From NCBI GenBank assembly GCA_018350325.1, contig JAEVLN010000015.1, positions 1,861,789 to 1,925,788 of the forward strand: a stretch of 64,000 bases of DNA, written 5' to 3'. Under the pieces are notes generated by a model that was not told where the DNA came from, did no database searches, and worked only from the letters and a program-made list of their open reading frames with translations. Position numbers and translations under genes: made by a program. Below are positions 60,080 through 64,000 of this stretch, piece after piece (position 1 is the stretch's first letter; every line of letters starts with the position of its first letter). This DNA comes from Globodera rostochiensis (lineage: Eukaryota; Nematoda; Chromadorea; Rhabditida; Heteroderidae).

Positions 60080-60684
60080 ATGACGAGACAATGTTTTGTG
60101 ACTGTTGGCAGTACGCGTTTTGATTTTCTCATCGAGGCATTGTTCCGAAGTGATGTTATTGATGCCCTAAAGCAGCTCAACATCGGTCGTGTCACAATTC
60201 AGAAGGGGAACGGTGTAATTCCCGCAAAGATGCAATCGGCAAAATTGGACATTGTTGACGGCATTATGGTTGTTGCTCTCGTTGCTAACATTTGTCACAA
60301 AAAATATTTTAGTTTCATTTGTTTGATTACCTGCCGAGCATAAAAGAGCACTTCCAGAGTAAGTACTGACTGGCATATTTCTAACAATTTCTGGATGTTT
60401 TAGATGCTGATTTGATAATAGGACACGCGGGGGCTGGGACATGTTTGGAAGCACTTGAATGCGGAAAGCCCTTTATCGCGGTTATTAACAATTCATTGAT
60501 GGATAATCACCAAGCTGAACTGGCGGAAAAGTTGGCTGAGGACGGACATCTTCTCTTCACAACGCCCAATGAACTAGCGCAGTCTCTGGCGAAGCCAACA
60601 TTGTTTAAACTTAAACCTTTCGAGAAGGCCGACCCTTTAATTTTTCGTCAATTTGTAGAAAATCTTGTTTTAAAAGATCTGTGA
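60080..60684 (+). CDS. alg-13: ALG13, UDP-GlcNAc transferase catalytic subunit
   Basis: With ALG14, this GT28-type subunit adds the second GlcNAc to the dolichol-linked N-glycan precursor on the cytosolic ER face. Landmarks are MTRQCFVTVGSTRFDFLIEA, VTIQKGNGVIP, IKEHFQNADLIIGHAGAGTC, LEALECGKPFIAVINN and DNHQAELAEKLAEDGHL, all matching the compact form without extra domains. An intron begins at the GT after AAATTGGACATT (near 60255) and ends TTTTAG near 60310; another covers about 60361-60403. The product is about 165 residues, the usual size of yeast and short animal ALG13. Confidence 0.88.
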
Positions 60685-61292
60685 CATTTTTATTCTTAAT
60701 GCACTTAAAATAAAATTTGAATTTTTTCATTCCGATGGCGTGACATATTCCCCTCCCATAGCTGTTGAATCCATTCCCAAGTTGGCAATTCATTGTTATT
60801 CCTTCGTGTTGACCGTATAACAAAATTGCCCACCGCTTGAAAGCAATGTTTTTTTGACGTCGAAATTTCATCTAACAGTTTGTATCCAGGTTCGCGTGTT
60901 GCCCCCCGGATTACCGTATTTTTAAAATTTCGGATGCAAATGCCAAAAAATGGAAAATGCCGTAAATTTTAAAAGTTAGTTAAAAAATCCTATACATTTT
61001 TATTTTTATCGATGATTTTTTGAATTTTGTTTTCGCTCCGAAACTTGGCGAGGATTTTAATAATGGCTTAAGGAATGACGCGAAATCAGAAACGTTTGCG
61101 CTTGGTATGTATCCTATACATACCTAGGTATATTACGTTTCGAAGCCAACAGATCGAGAAAAACGGGTGAGTAAGGTTAAAAACTCCGGATTAGCTTTGG
61201 GGCATGGATCGCGTCCATTATCAGAAGCTAAAAAGACAGGGTTCGATAACTGAATAGAAAAGTAATTGTTAAAGTTATTCTCTATCTGAACA
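60685..61292. other. Spacer between ALG13 and SF3B1
   Basis: AT-rich, about 600 bp, no gene seen. AATAAA near 60711 may be the ALG13 poly(A) signal. Unrecognised SF3B1 5' exons could lie here. Confidence 0.45.
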
Positions 61293-64000
61293 ATGACTTC
61301 AAAAGCAAGACAGTTCATTGATGAAGCGGCCAAAACGGTTAATTCGCATTATTATTCTTTTTAACAAAACAAACTTTAAGACCGAAGATGAGGACCCTTT
61401 TGCTGAAACAAGACGACCAAAGATTGCAGAGCGGCAGAGTCAATATCAAAGTCGCGCCCGAAAGCGGTTTGTTTGTTTGGTTGGCTTTTAGAAATGAAAG
61501 GGAAAGGATTGCTTAAAAGCTTTGAAAAGTTTCCTATTGCCACTTTTTTACAACATTTGCATTTTATGATCGGACCGATGCCAGATATAATTGAAAATAA
61601 AATTTAGAGCGATTTCGCCAGAACGTCATGACATGTTCGGTAAAGTTTTGACTACGATTTCTTAAATCTATGAAATTTGAACAACGCTGCTTTAGTCGAC
61701 CAAACTCCGGATGCACGCGACCGCACATACGCACAAATTATGCAGGAACAAAGATTTCTCACAGAAAAAGTATATAAATTTCCCGATTTTTGTTTTATCA
61801 ATTCACTGTTTAGGAAAGAATTGACGCTGAACTAGCCGACAAACATCAGCATGGCGAACTTATTCATTCGTCAAAAATATCAAAACCTTTTGTTGCTGGA
61901 ACTGATTTGTCTTCAGTAACATCGGAGGACGTGGAGAATACGCCCTCCCAACTGCCCCGTAAAAAGAGAATTGCATTGAGCGTTAATGCAATTGCAGCTG
62001 TAATATTTTCAAATTCAGATTTTAAAAAAATTGGAATTTAAGCGCTTTTTTAATATGTGACTTTTTTTTAAAAAAGTTTTGTTTACAGAGACTTATTAAA
62101 ATAACCCACAAAATCAACAGGAAAAAACACCGAACATCGCTCGTTGGGATGAGACACCGGCGCACATCAGTGCCTCAGATGCAACTCCGGCGTCTGGCAA
62201 GCAATGGGACGCGACTCCATCCCAGACACCTCGCCGCAATCGTTGGGATGAAACGCCCAAAGAATCTGCTCGAGATGGTGGGATGACTCCCGGATGGGGC
62301 TCTGAAACGCCTCGGGATATAAAGGTTGACATGTCGGAGCGGGTGGATGAGACTCCAGGCGCTTCCAAACGACGTTCTCGCTGGGACCTGACTCCGTCCC
62401 AAACGCCTGCCGTTGGCTCTGAAACACCGCTGAATGGAATGGACGCACCAACTCCGTCACATTTTACGCCGAAAATTCAAAATGGAGGAATGACGCCGTC
62501 ACTTTTGACCCCCGGAGGGTCAACGCCGATCGGGACGCCTGCGATGGGAATGAAAACGCCTGCGGTCCCTTTTGTTCCGATGACGCCTGAACAGGCTGCC
62601 ATTTACAAGTGGGAGAAGGAAATTGATGACCGAAACCGTCCGCTTTCGGATGAGGAGTTGGACGCACTCATTCCGCCCGGATATCGGATTTTGGCGCCAC
62701 CATCGGGTGAATATTAATTGTTAAATGTTCTCAAATGTGATGGACTGCATGTTGTTATAATTGGCCATAATTGGGTTTATATTGACAATCTTTTTACAGG
62801 TTATATTCCAATAAGGACTCCGGCGCGAAAATTGCTTTCCACTCCCACACCAATGACCGGCGTTGGCGGATTTATGATCCCACCTACTCCGGAGCGTGGC
62901 GGTGCTGGCGACAAGGGTGTCGGCGGAATTCTCGACACACAACCTAAGGACCCGGAATTGCCAGCACTTAAGCCAGAAGACATCCAGTACTTTGACAAAC
63001 TGCTCCAGGACGTTGACGAGAGCACTTTGACAAAGGCAGAAAAGAATGAACGTGAGATCATGGGTTATCTGCTGAAAATTAAAAATGGAGCGCCACCGCA
63101 ACGAAAGTCGGGACTGCGGAAAATCACTGAGAATGCGCGACGTCTTGGCGCCGGACCTTTGTTCAACCAAATTTTGCCACTTTTAATGTCTCCAACTTTG
63201 GAGGATCAGGAACGGCATTTAATGGTCAAGGTGATTGATCGCATCCTTTACAAGCTGGACGATTTGGTGCGCCCATATGTGCACAAGATACTTGTCGTGA
63301 TTGAACCGTTGTTGATAGACGAGGATTATTACGCACGTGTGGAAGGTCAAGCCTCCTTTTTCGTTGCTTGACAAATCTCAAATTCGAACTAATTACAGGC
63401 CGAGAAATCATTTCCAACTTGGCCAAGGCGGCCGGACTTGCTACAATGATTTCGACAATGCGTCCCGACATTGACAACGTGGACGAATATGTGCGAAATA
63501 CAACCGCCCGTGCTTTTGCCGTCGTTGCTTCCGCACTCGGAATTCCCGCGCTTTTGCCCTTCCTTAAGGCTGTCTGTAAAAGCAAGAAGAGCTGGCAGGC
63601 ACGACACACAGGTGCTCATGATAGTGATAATTATTTGTGGACACTTAAACATTCAATTTTGGCGTAAATATCGTAATTTTTGTCTTCAATATATTTATTC
63701 GAGCCTTTATTGTAGGTATTAAAATTGTACAGCAAATTGCAATTCTCATGGGCTGCGCGGTGCTGCCCCATCTGAAGTCTCTGGTCGAAATTGTGGAGAG
63801 TGGACTCGTCGATGATCAACAAAAAGTGCGTACAATCACCGCTCTATGCATTGCCGCATTGGCCGAGGCCGCTACCCCATATGGAATCGAAGCGTTTGAC
63901 TCCGTGCTAAAGCCGTTGTGGAAAGGTAGGCGAATGATTGAATACAAATATATAAATAAATAGCAAAATTTAGGCATTCGTACGCATCGTGGGAAGGGTT
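61293..64000 (+). CDS. sftb-1: Splicing factor SF3B1 (U2 snRNP), 5' part, 3' end outside window
   Basis: SF3B1 clamps the branch-site/U2 duplex in the spliceosome. Segments in order are [15 protein letters not shown] (about 61391), [10 protein letters not shown] (61609), [15 protein letters not shown] (61699), [12 protein letters not shown] (61815), TP-rich repeats with [16 protein letters not shown] and [11 protein letters not shown] (62123-62520; cyclin-dependent phosphorylation sites), [35 protein letters not shown] (62803; p14 contact) and the first HEAT repeats: [55 protein letters not shown] and [18 protein letters not shown]. The last bases encode GIRTHRGKG. The chosen start ([15 protein letters not shown]) makes the N-terminus about 100 residues shorter than in human, so an upstream exon may be missing. 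Confidence 0.9.

Noticed and set aside
1..64000. A new defence, secondary-metabolite or horizontally acquired system
   Set aside because: Every recognisable gene is a conserved animal housekeeping, cytoskeletal or adhesion gene with introns. I see no bacterial-like gene, CRISPR array or biosynthetic cluster.

Overview
This is a gene-dense eukaryotic window, almost certainly from a nematode and most likely a tylenchid plant parasite such as a cyst nematode (inference). The grounds are many short introns of about 40-60 bp, splice acceptors ending TTTCAG or TTTTAG, closely packed genes on both strands, very frequent poly-C and poly-G runs of 8-27 bp in introns and spacers, and at least five introns whose donor reads GC instead of GT. 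Frequent GC-AG introns have been reported for potato cyst nematodes. There is no bacterial-style operon, CRISPR array, rRNA or convincing tRNA.

Layout: 2-5167 (+) 3' part of Furry (SAX-2); 5600-11150 (-) TBX2-class T-box factor; 13339-17305 (-) HGH1 chaperone; 18235-19567 (-) unrecognised type II membrane protein; 20221-22994 (+) TTLL4-type tubulin polyglutamylase; 23338-24346 (+) mitochondrial thioredoxin; 24881-25656 (+) PGRMC/VEM-1 haem protein; 26220-27738 (-) NDRG protein; 28135-30268 (+) collagen galactosyltransferase; 30506-32382 (+) STK16 kinase; 32810-34235 (+) beta-sarcoglycan; 34695-41540 (+) CAP-Gly/coiled-coil (CLIP-like) protein; 41786-45243 (-) INPP4 phosphatase; 45610-50208 (+) synaptojanin; 50679-51690 a 1-kb CCCCT array; 52792-57799 (+) integrin alpha; 59590-60072 (+) small unknown protein; 60080-60684 (+) ALG13; 61293-64000 (+) 5' part of SF3B1.

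The genes are mostly conserved single-copy housekeeping and cytoskeletal genes. The most notable functional pairing is INPP4 and synaptojanin, two phosphoinositide phosphatases on one degradation route, placed head to head with 366 bp between start codons. Integrin alpha, beta-sarcoglycan and collagen galactosyltransferase all serve cell-matrix attachment, but they sit apart among unrelated genes. Gene models were built by hand from splice signals, reading-frame phase and remembered family alignments. Exons with stated coordinates were phase-checked; others are approximate.
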